Positions 12,731 through 26,487 of a stretch of 64,000 nucleotides of DNA are shown piece after piece. The position numbers and the translations under genes were made by a program. The stretch is from contig NC_030683.2 in assembly GCF_000004195.4 (NCBI RefSeq), positions 51,907,358-51,971,357 on the forward strand, read 5' to 3'. Source of the stretch: Xenopus tropicalis (Eukaryota; Chordata; Amphibia; Anura; Pipidae). The notes beneath the pieces are model-generated. The model was not told where the DNA came from, did no database searches, and saw nothing but the letters and a program-made list of their open reading frames with translations. The number at the start of each line of letters is the position of its first letter. Positions within the stretch are counted from its first letter, which is position 1.

Positions 12731-15700
12731 GAGTTTTCTGAGGGAAAACAAAAGATGTTTAATGTCAGGTGCTCATCACCTCAGAACATAAATGTCCATA
12801 TTTTAACCCATTCATTGTAAGAGAATTATTGAGTTTATGGAATACTTTGGCAGCAGCTGGGGCACATGGCCTCATGTGCCTCATGTGACATTAGACTAAG
12901 ATATTACAGAGTCAGGTAATTATTTAAGATAAATGAAGATAAGTATATTTAAATAATCAAGCTAAAGTAAACTTATTTTTTAAGAAGAGGTTGTTTAAGT
13001 TTTTTTAGCTGGTTTTTAACTTGACTTGAATTTTGAATAAATAAGTGCATTTATTGGATGAATTAAAAATTATTTGTTCCATGGTTTGCTGTAATGTTAT
13101 TGTAACTGCAATTTGTGCACAGCCTTTTATTGTTTAATATAGAGTCCATATGCAGTTTAAAAAATAAAATGCCTAATTTGCTCATCTTATCCCAAGCATT
13201 TTGATGTATGCAGCTGTATTTGAGTATGTGGGGAGTAATTTTTCTGAAGATATTATTTATAATGTCTGTAGGTTGGCAGAGCTGATCAACAGAATAATAA
13301 TGGTAAAATCTGGTAGCTTATAGTACTTAAATAAGCACTACTGTGGCTTCATAAACTGTATATTATTTTTAAGGCAATGGATTATTCTTAATTCATATGG
13401 ATTTATTCTCAGCAAGTAAACATGGTCATAAATCAGAGAATGTTATATGCTGCCACCTAAATAAAGCATTTGGGAAAAATGATATTTTTTACTCTGTGAA
13501 GAATAATTTTCTTTTAATAGATGATTTATCACCTCTGTGACCTTTATCTTCTCAAGAAATAAAGAAAGATAATTTGATACATAGAAAAGAAAGCATATGC
13601 AGTAGCCTGAGATTTTTTTGTTGGATAAAATTGCTAAGGCATAATTTATTGTTATATACAGTATGCAGAATTATATTAAAATTCTATAAAAATATAACAT
13701 ATATACAAAATTATATATATATATATATATATTTTTTATTCTATAAAAATACTATCCTAATTACTAATTTTATTAAAAAAGAAAAGCCATTAAATTCATC
13801 ATATACATTAGAGTAATGTAAGAAGTCTTATATCTGATTATTTAAGAAACAGGGAGTTCATATCATTGCTCTTGGTTATTTATTAGTGCCTGATTATATC
13901 TGGACTGTTTCTATCCTCAGATTTTCTTTAATGTTTGACATAGAGTATATAGAAAAAAGATTCGTCATTGCATGTTGCTGCCACAACCTCCTGCATAGGT
14001 GACCACAATGATCTGAATTAGCATGGCTTTATATATTAAAGTTGTCTTTATTGGAAACACGAGGCCCTGCTTACCTTTCAACATTGATATAACATTGTAT
14101 AGCCTTTATAATATGTCTAACAATCACACAGGTTGAGTGCCTATGCATTATGCTATTTTGAATAGAATGGTGATTTGTATGATTGCAGACTGAAAGACCT
14201 CAGGGTGGGTCCCCTTCCTGAGAATTGGTGCTGCTTTTGGGTTTTAAATTATTTTAATGTTGTTAGTGTTTGCATGGTGACAATTAAATATTGCTTTTTA
14301 TTATATTAATTATATAACTAGTGTGGTTTTGATCCTGGATTAGTACCCCTTACTATTAGTATTAATTGTATTAATTGTGTGTACTTAATATAAAAAAAGG
14401 GACACCTATAAATTTATATGAAATAATCTAGTATGGATTGAAAAGGGTTTAGAGGTTACAACTGTGTTAGTAAAATGCAATATTGGATTTAAATATGTGT
14501 TGTTGTTTTTTTTAATGTTAAAAAAGAAAGGTATCTTGGAGGAGGGTTACTGTATGTCTCTTTTTAATCACATTGGGTCTAGAAAAGCTGGTGTGATGCC
14601 AGATTGTAAAAATTATGTTCAGTGAAGAGTAAGAATCACCTATGATTCCTGGCTAGTCAAGTCCTCCACTCCCCAAATAAATATTTTTATAAAGTACACA
14701 GCATTCACTGAGACATTTAAAAGGCAAGAGCCATTCCATCACATGTAGTGTCTTGTTGGCATATATATGAGAGTTGGGTCTGTACCATGATAAAGCATTT
14801 GAAGCAGAATGTGAATCAGTTTATTTACTGTGCTTTTAGTACAGACCATCTACTTATTTTCTAGTTACTGCCAAATCAATACAGTCAAAATCCAAAAACT
14901 GGCAAAGATCATGGGCAGCTGATGAGCAAGATCAGGAAATGCAGCCTAGAGTGGAATCCAGGACAGAGTTGAGGGTTGAGGGTTTTATACAGGCAAAGAA
15001 CAACTGTGATTGGACACAAGAGAAACACAGGTAAAACCAATTACTGATTAAGTTTCATAAAAGAATGAGAGACAGATTCATTATATATCAAACTGGGGAA
15101 TCTTGTGCATTCCCAATCCCAGACTTACTTCAGGATATTCTTTAATGAACAGACACATGTAATAATACTTTGAGCAGTCAAACGTCATTCTGGTCCCTGG
15201 GATGGTTGTTCTCAGTGGAGCTAAGAACCAGAACTGAGTATTATTACCCATCTGAAACACTACTACCCTATACAATGCAAATGCAAGATTCAATTATTTT
15301 TTGCATTGGAATAAATTGTTTTAATTCAGAAATGACATTGTTAAAAATGATTTTTTTTGTTTACTAAGCAGCAGCTCTTATTACCTTGTGATTAAAATTA
15401 GCAACTCATAATAAATCAACAACTGAGAGTGCTTATACAATTAAGGCAATACTGGAGAGACCAGTATTTGATCCCCTGGAGGAGGATGCATATGAATGTG
15501 CATTAATATGCTAAGAACATGCACAAGGCCAAAACTGTGACATATATCTGACAGAATTTCTTAGGACTTGATAGAAGTCATCACCAAGCTCTTAGAGAAC
15601 TTAAAGAGTATCTGATGCATCTACTGCACTTACAGCTTTTGGCAAGTTTCTAATATGTTCTGGATTTTTTGTTGTTATTATTTTTATTTTATTTAATCGC

Positions 15701-17095
15701 TTTGCTGTGATTTAATCATTTTTCTAAACCAGTAGCCTTAGTTATTTTAATAATTAGCCATGGCAAATTAAATATAAAATATGAAGGACCTTCTTTTACC
15801 CTGAAAAATTGTTAACAGATGGTCAGTAAAGACTTGGATAAAATATATACCTCTTTGATGAATACTGATTTATATATCAACAAAAAAAAATTTGACTCAA
15901 TAACTAACCCTTCTTAGGGAAATAAACATTGCTAATTCTTTAACAACAAAAAAATAAATATAAATTGCAAATCTATGTTTAGATTTTCAATTGTATTTTA
16001 TTTTTTTCCTATGCCCAGTCAAACTTGCAGTCATTGCATCTTGGATTGTGCACTCATTTTTGCACTAATTTTGCTGTTCTTTTTGGCATTCAGTAACGAA
16101 ATCAAAAACTAACCAATCAGAATAAATTTTCTTGTATGAGTCAGTCCGGTTTATAAAATATCTGAAAGAACATTAGTAATTACAAATGTCAACGCTTCTA
16201 AATGTCAGAAGAACCCACACATTTATCACATACCACACATATCTACCACACAGATTTAGCAATCAAAAGAAAGTCTCATGGTTTTTTCCTATAAAAAGAT
16301 TCTAATTTCTGAATTACTTTTAATATCTACTTTAAAAATATTGCTGATATACAAATATTTAGCCAAAGGTGAGATTAAAGGGCTCTAGCCAAAAGTTGTA
16401 ATAGTATTTGCTCAACAACCTTGGCAATCTTAGTGAAAATTAATAGGATCTTTTCAAGCGTGAGGAACATTGAGACTGATATTCATCAAATATAAATGGC
16501 TGTTTTTACACCTGTTGTTAATATTGATGAGAGACTGCAGAAAAGAAAACACAAATGGATGATATTAATAAAGATTTTGTGAGAGTCTCTTTAAACTGAT
16601 AAATATCTGGTAAAATCAACAAAAGTATAAGACAAAGGATATTCTTAGTATGACGTAAAGCAACATTAATATAAATGCATTTAAGTAACAATTATAGAAC
16701 TATGCTAAAGAGATGGAAAAAGAATCTAGATCACATTAATCATTATTTTTTCTAAAATTATAGCAGTATAGATATTGAAACGCTTCTCCCTAAGTACCAA
16801 GGAATATATAATATTACTTAGATTTTTATGTTACTACATACATTTATTCATTATTCATTTCTTGCCATAACTGCAGTGAAGAATGATATGACAAAGGAGG
16901 ATAACATTAAATCTACACTAAGGTTGACTCATACTATCCTAATACAGAAACTTTATATTGATTACATTGTGGGTTTCCTATTATTAATCATTAATGCCTG
17001 CCAAGGGTGATTTGGGATGAGCATGTAGATCTTTATATTTCTTAAACTATATTCTTAAACCAAATATAGTCAAAAAGCTGGAGTATTAGTGAATA
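12731..17095. other. AT-rich intronic sequence
   Basis: No bounded element or coding exon was recognised. A short (TA)n run lies at 13712-13732. ORFs here are short and show no family resemblance. Confidence 0.45.
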
Positions 17096-17103
17096 GTTGT
17101 AAG

Positions 17104-17291
17104 TAGTGATGAGCAAACCTCAGCAAACGCGTGTCAAAAAAAACCATACACAATATTTTTTTTGACTAGGACGTTTCTTGCACAGTTGCACAGTAAATTT
17201 TGTCACCCATTTCGCCAAAAACAATCCACCAATGGAAAATGCGGAAATTCACAGCGAATCCATGCCTGGCAAATTATTTCACCCATCACTA
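17104..17291 (+). mobile_element. Short hAT-type MITE, TIR TAGTGATGAGC
   Basis: It runs from TAGTGATGAGCAAACC to CCCATCACTA and has a perfect 8-bp duplication GTTGTAAG at 17096-17103 and 17292-17299. It is a member of the family seen at 8140, 31638, 35091 and 38930. It is non-coding. Confidence 0.9.
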
Positions 17292-17299
17292 GTTGTAAG

Positions 17300-20200
17300 A
17301 CATAATACAATGTGGTACAACAATATAAAAGCCATAGATAGGTTGGTTTAGGTTGGCAGTAATAAAACTAAGGGTACAAAATGAGTATAGGTAGGCTAAA
17401 CTCTAAGGTAATAAATGGAAGATGGGATGGATCTATAATATCATCATATACAAGGTTGAGCACATAACGATTATTAAATTTATTGGGTAAAGGTAGCAGT
17501 TTAACCCCCAATTAAAAAATGAACATAATATGTATGTGATTAGGGTGCTATTTCTGTGGCAAATAAACTTGTGCAGGTAAGCAGAGTGGTACTCTTTATT
17601 ACTGAAACATATTTATTTGATGGTTGTAACCCTCAGTTCAACATAAAAAATAGCCAGATGCTGCGTGAGCAGGAGTTCTGGTTTCTGGTACTGTAACAGA
17701 CATCAAAGTCAATTGGATGGGCATACACAAAGAAAAACTCTTGGACTACCCTGAGAGGAATACTATTGGGTTCTGCACCTTTGGATCTTTATTACTATCA
17801 AATTGTGTAGTCTTTTTGAACTGCCAACCAGACAATTATACTTAGTTAGAGTTAGATTTAGTGATGAGTGAAGCTGTCCTGTTGCTCTGTACCAAAATAT
17901 TCACAAAATTCACAAAGGCCAACTTTTTTGACTTGTGCATCAATATTTGTAGTGGGCGCTGCATTTTCTGTTTCAGTGTTTGCCTGATTTTTCTACAGGG
18001 TCGATTGTCCCACTTCATGATATTCTTCTATAAACTTACTAACTTAAGTGCCTTAAATGTACATTTGTTTTCACTAGACATGATGTTAACCTTGAATTCT
18101 AACAAAAGAACAATTTGAATTGTGGACAAAATTTAAATATGAATGCTGTCTCTGTTTAGTCCTGTAAAAAAATATCCCAGTTAAGATCATTCAACAAAAG
18201 TCGAAACATAATTTTTCATGTTTAACAACTTTATATGACTAGGACCATACGTCGCAGCATAGATAATATTTTGGGTTTAGCTGCAGGGACATTAAAAATG
18301 ACTATGTTAATTCGGGAATATACTGTACTAAAAAAAGAAATCTGTTCTTTTACAAAATATGGCCAAAAAAGTGGTATGATGAATTGGGCATTTCATCATT
18401 AAAATACATACTTAAGTTAAAATAGCCCAGCATTTTGATCCTTTGGTGCATTCTTTTTCATTTGTTCATTAATGAGATTGAGATACTTAATTAAGCACTT
18501 TTTTGGGAAGTTGTAATAAAATTGTTTGGCAGAAAAATGCTGAATTTTTGCTACAAATGCTACATTTTGACAGAATGGAATATTTATATACTATGGCAGT
18601 TCTGTAGAAAAACTCTGTAGGGTGTTAAAACTCAGTAGAAGTGATAAGCTAAAACAACCCCATGAATCGATAAATCCCAATGTAATTTGAAAAAAGGATC
18701 AATAAAAGGATCAAAAAATTTGACATTTTTTTCCAAGCCGGAACTAATCATCCAAGCACAAAAGGATATGTTTAACAGAGGTTTTTGGTACAAGGCAGTA
18801 AAAAAAAAAAAAAATAATAATAACAACAACAGCAAATCAGCCCATAAGACTTGTCTTGAACTTATTAACATTGATGAAGCTTTTGTATAATGAATGACAA
18901 AGAAAGGACATTATTGGTCAAGCCACTGCTTATAATAATTTCCTTAAAAAATTCCCCATTCATAAGCTCCCTAGATTCAATAATTATAATTTTATATAGA
19001 AAGCTAAGGTAGTAAGAGAATATAAAAAAGTTATTAATATTTATATATTAAAACATCTAAGGCATGTGAATGAACACCTGTTGTATTATAAATATTTGAA
19101 CATTCATTATGGTATTTGATTTTAAATGTTGTAGCCTCTTAACATCCATTAAAATCTATCCTGGTTTAATAGTGGTTTTTCATATCTCATTTTCTGAGCA
19201 ACTGGTGTAGAATCTAAATTAGGGTCACATTTTATTTAAATAGGAAACATACTTCTGCGTGGAATAAATATAAATGACCAAGCCTGGTTCCTAATGCTTT
19301 GCGTTATATATACTTGTATTTTTTTTTATTGACAATGAAATGAAACAGCCATGAGCTAAGGTATTACTTATTTTATTTGTTCACAGACAAAATTATTCAG
19401 TTATCTAAAATGTATAGATCAAAAGCCAATGTAAAGCAGTTTAATTCCTTCAGTTTTTTTTATATACAGTATACAAGTGTATAAATAAAAGAAAAATATA
19501 TGTCTAGCTTTTATAAACACAATAAGAAAATAAGAAAAACAATAAATATAAAAAAAAAAATATCCATGTTAATTAATCTCCATTCATGCTATAATTCCTT
19601 TCTATTACATATGTATATACATTTTTATATATATTGTATGTATTTTTTACATATCTTACATAGATTAAATGCAAAATCCCTATCTTTCAAGCTAATTAGC
19701 TATTGATTTACATGCCTCCTGCAAAATTTATTAGACCCTATGCAGTCATTTGTTATGCAGCTACATTACCTGCTATGCATCATGATGATATGTTTCTACT
19801 TTTAAAGGGATGAGCTGGAAACCCTACTCTTGACGCAGAGTAATGTTTTTTTTCTTTGCTTATGCAGTAAATTAATGTAAATACAATGCAATGCAGAGAT
19901 CATCTTTGTCTCTGTCAGAAATGTTCAAGGATGGAATTTCCCATATTATACAACATGTTGCATTGCTGATTAGTGTAGATGCATCCTGCAAATGTTATTA
20001 TAGAAGTTTATTACCTCTCTGCATGATGCATTATTTTCTCTTTCTGGGGATTTTTTTTGAGGGAAATTGCCTTAGTGGAATAAATAACATTTAAATAATG
20101 TAATTTTTTTGCGGTTATTTACATTCACTACAAAACTTTATGCTGCTTTTAAAATATGTGAAAATGTAGCCAAGGTGTATCTTGCCTTAAATAGAATATG

Positions 20201-21317
20201 ATGAAAAATAATAAATTCTAATAAAGTTGCAGACTCAGCAATACTTTTCATCTGGCCCATGATCTACTGCAAACGGTAACCTATAAAAAATGTATATGGG
20301 CATACACATACAGAAAGCCCTCATGCTTTTCAGTGCAACATACTTTGCACATACATTAGGCAGGTATTAAGCAGTACTAAGGACACAAGGAAACCCTATA
20401 GATCCATCACAGACAGTATAAACAAAGGAGTTTTGTTTGAATGCTATATAAGCATGCTTTGTTTTTACTTAATGTTATTTGAAACTGAAAGACTTTTAAG
20501 TCCACAATAAAATATGAATGCAATTTGCTTGTCAATTAACAAACTGGCACAATATGTACTATATTTGAATATCTTGCAATGATGAGGCCTAACAGGGTTG
20601 AAACAGACTGCCTGCAAGTTTGGATATCTGGCTCTGAATTATTAGGCTGTATCTGTACTATTAACCCAGCAGTCCTGAGTGTGTAGTTGGCAGTTGGAGT
20701 AATTTGCATATTGCCTACAATTCCTTAATTGAAGGTTAAAGCCTCTCATTTTTTGTTTCAACACAGTGCTATGTGTGTAGAATGAGGCATGTGAATAGCT
20801 TCTGTTGCATGAAGGTTCTCTGTGCATGTTTTTCTTTAGAGAAGGGCTCTTTGTCTCCTTTTAGTCATATCACCCTAACCAGGATGGTTTTTCTGCTTAC
20901 CTATATTATAGCATCATTTGTGGCTAGAAGTAAATGCAAAGTTTGCTGTGATTTGGACCAGATACAACCACACACGGATTCTAAAAAAAGTTGCTGTGTT
21001 TTAAGAAATGTAGTGGCAACTTTAAACTTTACTATTTTTAAATGTTCTTGGTCACCTTGTTGACTTGGCTGCAAGTGTTCTGTATTTTAAATGGATATAA
21101 ACTGTATAATACAGTTAATTTAAGTTTACATGCAGTGTTATGTACATGAATTATTGCTAACTCTGAGATGTGCTATAAGTAAAAGTGTGCCCTGTACAGT
21201 CCAAGCTGTATCATATGTTTGTCTAATAAAATAAATGTCAATGTGCTTTTTAAATCTTCTAATGAGTGTTTCCCTCTTCTCTTTGTTTCTCATTTTTGAC
21301 ATGCTTACCTAATGCAG
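17300..21317. other. Intron upstream of the nrg3 microexon
   Basis: AT-rich. A truncated copy of the TAGTGATGAG hAT MITE family begins near 17858 (TAGTGATGAGTGAAGCTGTC) and fades by about 17945. The sequence just before the microexon contains AATAAA-like motifs (near 21226), but no terminal exon could be supported. Confidence 0.45.
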
Positions 21318-21344
21318 CAGACCATTTAGGAATTGAATTTATGG
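21318..21344 (+). CDS. nrg3: nrg3 juxtamembrane microexon (27 nt)
   Basis: This very short exon reads (A)CA GAC CAT TTA GGA ATT GAA TTT ATG G, giving TDHLGIEFM plus the first base of a Glu codon. The peptide matches the stalk of mammalian NRG3 between the EGF domain and the membrane. It is preceded by a pyrimidine-rich tract and a tandem CAGCAG acceptor, and followed by the donor GTAAGA at 21345. Both flanking introns are phase 1, so skipping it would keep the reading frame. Using the second AG would start the exon at 21321 and shorten it to 24 nt. It is too short for ORF prediction and was found by matching the peptide and the phase of the next exon (G|AG = Glu). The upstream base (A of ACA) is inferred. 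Confidence 0.88.
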
Positions 21345-23659
21345 GTAAGATATTTGTTAATGTAACAATGTCTTGAAATTGTCATCATTCAACAAATCTG
21401 CAATGTCATAAAAAATATTTGATAGAATAGATCATTTTTTATTGGCTTCACTGGTCTTCTGCAGGATTTGCAACTTTACAGGTTTCAATATACAATTTAA
21501 TTATGGAAACACTTATCTGTTGATCATAAAAATGCTTAGTCAATAATTCATCAACATCTGCAGTGCAAATGTTTTTGTTTTTTTGTTTACATTGGTTTTA
21601 CATATGAAATGCAATTGTGTTTATCTGTAAAATTCCAAACAAAAGGTTAATGACCAAGTTATCATTGCCAGTGTACTTATTCATAACAGTGCATTCTCGG
21701 GATTTTGTGTATCAAATGATAAAATAACCTTAATCAAATATCAAAAAAGGCAATAGCTCAACCTCAAATAAACCAGAGTGAAAACACATAGTTTGCAATC
21801 AGGGCTGTCAATTAACAAACTGGCACAAGGGGAAGGAAGAAAAGGCACATGCCTAGGGTGCAAAGGTTTGGGGGTGCTCTACCGCTTCTGCCTGCATCCC
21901 CCTAGTTCAGGGTCCTGGAAAAGAGTAGAATGCACCTTCGTCGATTTCACTGTCCCCACCTCCTCTCTGCTTGTCACTCTTAAATGTGGGTGCCACTGTA
22001 TGTGTGCACAGGTGGGGTGGTAGGTGGGTACTTTCGGCAACTTGCCTAGGATGCATTTCTTGCTTGTTGGTGCTGTCTGCACCATAAATTTAAGCAGAAG
22101 TAAAATAAAGCTAACCATGCAAACACTGATAATATCACAGTGATAATAACACTGATGATCATAAAAACTAAGTTTTGTATAATTTTGGGTATGTGTATGC
22201 AAGCTAGACAATCAATGTACCATGGATATTGGCTGGTTTGTCATTTCAGTGGTTTTAATGACAATGCCAGTGCATTTTTTGTTTATTGGCAGATGAAGAA
22301 GTAAAACGGAACTACAAGTCCTCTTCTCTTCTTGCAGTTCTGATTGTTCTGCTGATCCAAAAAATGGAACATACCCTGTTTGGCCACTTGTACAGTTTTC
22401 ATAAATGCACAGATGAGTCTGATACAATACTGAAAAGGATTGGCCAGTGTATGGCTGCTTTAAGAATATACGCATGTTGCAGACTGAAGTGGACATGCAT
22501 CTCTGCATCCTACAAATGTACCATTTACTAATGAGTACTACAGCATGTGGATTTTATATGGTCCCACATAATGAACTGTCTCGAGATGTTTGGATATATG
22601 CAACTCTTTTTTTTTTGTGATATTATCCAGAGAGAGAAATGCCTGGGTCCAAATGAAATCCTTAGATTTTAACTGGGCTCAGTGTCATGCTCCAATCATA
22701 TTATTCTATAGAAAATGTCTAAGCTGATTACTCATCAACCATGTAGTATTGTCAATCTGCATTAGAATATTTAGAATCTTTAGATATACTAATAATCACA
22801 GTCACAAACACACAAAAGTATACCATGATTTTGTACAGAAATATAAAAAAATGGTTTTTGTATGATTAAAACAACAGAAAAAAAGAATGTTCAGAACATG
22901 CCCTATTCATTTAACAAAGAGATATACACATACATCCACTGACACTGGATCAGAATTAAGCAGACCCATACCTCAAATGAAGACTGCTGAAGTAACACAA
23001 AGACATTTTTAAAATCATGACTGTGTAGGTATAGCATTGTATGGTTTGGACATGAGTGCTTGTCAGCTTTCAGCTGCTTAGAAAGATAGACAAATGTGCC
23101 CAGATTAGTAAGAAACAAATAATGTACAGTATATCCTAGCTGGTTAACTCCAAGGCCTGTATGAATTTACATTTCTTATAACTTCTTCATTTCATATATA
23201 TTGCTTATAAAAATAAATAAAATAACTTTGGACAATAAGATGTAATATGTTTGTAATTGTATAGCTAAGGTAAGGAGATAAAAATTAAGTATTGCGGTAT
23301 AGAGTGAATTTAAAAACCACCATTTTCAAGTATCCAAGATGTTAAACTGCCCAGTAACAGACTTCCCACAGAAATCTGTTTGCAGTCATGCAGTGATTTT
23401 GCATTCTGCATCTCCTTAAAATTTAGTTTTCCTATGGCCAATATCAATGCAATCATATGAGAACTCTTCTAAAAAGCTACCCACAAGTAATTTTCTATCT
23501 AATGACTCTCTGAATAATTGCAGCCTATAATTCCTTTTCTTTCTTAGTGAATTCTGAAGATCAGATCCTCAGTGCTATGATGGGGTGTGATTAGCTAAAC
23601 TATTAGATTTGTGGGCATGTGTGATTTCTTGTACCTTTGCTGAATTTAAAATACTGATA
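21345..23659. other. Start of the 35.6-kb nrg3 intron
   Basis: This stretch begins with the donor GTAAGA. No bounded transposon was recognised. A GC-richer segment near 21830-22070 (GCCTAGGGTGC ... GCCTAGGATGC) looks like a decayed repeat but lacks clear ends. Confidence 0.45.
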
Positions 23660-23977
23660 CAGGTATGGGATCAGTTATCCGAAAACCCAGTTATCCAAAA
23701 AGTTCAGAATTACGGAAAGGCCATCTCCCATAGACTCCATTATCAGAAAATAATTCTAATTTTTAAAAATGATTTCCTTTTTCTCTGTAATAATAAAACA
23801 GTACCTTGTACATTATCCCAGCTAAGATATAATAAATCCTTTTTAGAGGCAAAACAGTCCTATTGAGTTTAAATTATTTTTTAGTAAACTTAAGGTATGA
23901 AGATCCAAATTACGCAAAGATCCTTTATCCGGAAAGCCCCAGGTCCTGAGCATTCTAGATAACAGGTCCTATACCTG
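23660..23977 (+). mobile_element. TA-flanked MITE with CAGGTATGGGATC ends
   Basis: The ends CAGGTATGGGATC and GGTCCTATACCTG are inverted repeats flanked by TA on both sides, consistent with a Tc1/mariner-like duplication. The inside holds the inverted subterminal blocks TTATCCGAAAA and TTTATCCGGAAAG. I recognise it as a repeat common in Xenopus genomes. A broken copy lies at 43830-44112. Confidence 0.85.
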
Positions 23978-25105
23978 TACTATAGAAATTTGCACTCATT
24001 TTTGGATGCTGATAGCTGATGGCAGTATGAGGACACATACTGCTTAAATCAGTATTTATACCAGATACATGTGATATTTAAGCCTGCTGGAATGAGGAGG
24101 TTGCTCTGTGTGTGGTTTAAGCAATACTATTAAACAAGCCATGCATATGTGCATCCCAGAGGGTGTAAAACTCTTAACAAATGAGTGGATGTTTGGCAGA
24201 TTGTTCACCCATGTTTCATTGACACAGGGTCAGATCATAACTTGGGCAAATGCAGACCTGTAGGAAAAGGATCGTGTCAACAGGCTGAGATTGGAATTTT
24301 CCAACCAGGCCTTTGAACAGGCACTATACAGGGGCAAACTGACTGCCTGCAATGTATTCCTCTCTCACTTGTTACTTGTTTAAGAAAATGAGTAGTCATG
24401 AACAGGATTTTATTACAGACTCTTGTAACTGACTTGAAAACACAAGGTATTGTAAATTCTGTGATTCATATTGAGACATTTCTCACTTACCCATCAAACT
24501 CATTTTGCTTCACTTTTAAAGGCATCTGTTATTTGATTGAATATCATATATAACTATCATTCCACAAACAATGATTAAAAATCTCCATTAAGATTAGAGT
24601 TCAGCAACACGGAGTATGGGACATTTTATGAAGTTTACACATTTTTGCTTTATGTTTGCACATACACCAGCACAAATACAAAGTTTGGTTATGTCTATTT
24701 CATTAAAAAAACAGGGAGATAATTTGAAGAAGCACAAACTTCCAATGATTGCATAAGTAAGGAATATTTTGTAGGGATTTGTAAAATAGTGACACAAGTG
24801 GACCCACTTGACTTAAATGAATGTAGCAAGCTGCAGAAGTGGTTAAAAAGAACTATGACAGAGTATAGCCTTTTCACTTTCACAAATAATTGAGGTAATA
24901 TGTAGTTCAATATCATGATAAACATCTCCACACACCAATAAAAGAATCAGAGTAAACGTCTGTAGAAATTACTATAGCAATAAGATGAGGTAAAACTGGA
25001 AATGTAAATGAAAAAAAATACAATGAATACAAGGAAGGACATTGCAATAAACATAATAAGCAGGAACAGATAGCATACAATAAGCTACCGTAATAAAGAA
25101 ATAAA
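23978..25105. other. Intronic sequence, nothing recognised
   Basis: AT-rich DNA without a supported gene or bounded repeat. Confidence 0.45.
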
Positions 25106-25330
25106 TAGCTAAGAGCGAATCTGTCCCATTTCACTTCACCAAAAAAATTTGTGAAAAATTCACAAAATACAGCTACCTCGCAGTTGTTATGATACACGCA
25201 ACTTTTTTCATGTGACTGTGACTTTTTTTTATGTGCCTGCAACTTTTTCCTCAGAGTGAATTTTTGTTGTGGCAAATTTTTATGGTGAAATGTGAAATTT
25301 CACAGCGAATCCATGCCTGGTCATCAATCA
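25106..25330 (+). mobile_element. Degraded hAT-type MITE (GAGCGAATCTGTCCC family)
   Basis: The left part AAGAGCGAATCTGTCCCATT and the right part ending GAATCCATGCCTGG match the arms of the short hAT MITE family. The terminal bases are eroded and no clean target duplication was found. Confidence 0.6.
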
Positions 25331-25491
25331 ATAGTAAACATGGCTTCATAGCCTAAAAAGCTACAACATTAACAAACACAATCATGGACAAGATTATAAA
25401 TGCAGTGTTGTCATTGTGGTAACTTACTGGTGATGGCCCATTCCAGCAGGAAGGTGGAAAATAAATACATTTATACTCAGCGTAATTTACG

Positions 25492-25628
25492 TTTCCCTTA
25501 GTCCCTTCGGCAGCAATCATGAGATATATTTTGTTCCCCTGACAGGTAGGACAAGAGAATAAAAAGTTAATAACACAACAAAAAAAACCCACCTATAAGT
25601 AGGACTTGCCTTTAAGCACCAGTCAGTG
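25492..25628 (+). repeat. Left inverted terminal repeat of the DIRS element
   Basis: It pairs with 27503-27628. The blocks GAGATATATTTTGTTCCCCT, GACAGGTAGGACAAGA, ACCTATAAGTAGGA and AAGCACCAGTCAGTG all recur as reverse complements, in mirrored order, at the right end. Confidence 0.9.
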
Positions 25629-25697
25629 TAATAAAAAAAAAAAAAACCCGCAGCCAAAAGTGCTTCAATAATCTTTAATGGGACGATTTATTTTCTT

Positions 25698-25723
25698 GTT
25701 GCCCCTGAGGCAGCAATCATGAA
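25698..25723 (+). repeat. Internal complementary region of the DIRS element
   Basis: The stretch GAGGCAGCAATCATGA repeats the outermost bases of the left repeat (TCGGCAGCAATCATGAGA at 25507-25524). In DIRS elements such an internal region pairs with the ends during circular intermediate formation. The match is short but lies just inside the left repeat, where it is expected. Confidence 0.65.
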
Positions 25724-25739
25724 AGTTAGCAAGTAATCA

Positions 25740-26487
25740 GGTGGGTTTAAGGTTACACCGCCTCTGGATTATGCTACTGCCAAACGAAGCTTCCTGGGAG
25801 GCTAAGATGTCCACCTTGTATTGCTGAATAAAGTAGAACTTCTGTCTAGACATTCTCATAAACAATGCAATCATGAGTACCAAGTATGTGATATTTAAAA
25901 GACTGAATAGCTCCATGAAGTTTGAAGACATCAAACTCTCCATGGGATTCCCTGAGCTGTCATCTTGTTCAAGTGAGCTCCCCATCTTGTCTTAGAAGCA
26001 TCTGTGGTGAGAACAGTCCAGTCTACCTGTTGGAACATCAAAACCTTTGACACATTGTCCTTCTAAAGTCACTATTCTAGATGGAGTCTTGTCTCCCTGC
26101 TGACAACAATCTTCCTCTCTTGAGAAGACAGGAGATGACCCAATCTCATGAAGACTTCCAACTGTTGGGGCCTCATGTGACATTTTGCCCATGGTACATC
26201 ATCTATGGCTAAAGTAATCAGTCCCAAGACACTCATAATTTTTCGGAGAGGACTGTGGATGTTCTATAATACCTCGAACAGCATTCATCAACTTGTCTAT
26301 TTTGACTTCTGGCAAGTAGACTTTCATCTCCTTTGAGTTGATGACAAACCCTAGAAACTGAATTATTTTTTACGGAACAAGAACCAACTTCTCCCAGTTT
26401 ATAATCCAACCCTGATGTTAAAGTAAATCTATAGTTTAAGTCAAAGGTTTCTTCAGAAGTGCAGCCGATACTGCTGAAATAAACCAT
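25740..26487 (-). pseudogene. DIRS RNase H region, frameshifted
   Basis: Pieces in different frames give LLARSQNRQVDE-like, SKTRWGAHL and IQGGHLSLPGSF. The last two fit the catalytic DASxxxWGA and INxQGGTRS motifs of DIRS RNase H. Stops and shifts separate them. The sequence ends close to the internal complementary region, so the recombinase gene expected next has been deleted. Confidence 0.65.

Noticed and set aside
1..21317. EGF-domain exons of nrg3
   Set aside because: I looked for Cys-rich coding pieces resembling the EGF domain and found none. They probably lie upstream of the window.
24913..25275. 120-residue hydrophobic ORF on the minus strand
   Set aside because: It crosses a degraded MITE boundary, has AT-driven composition and no recognisable domain.
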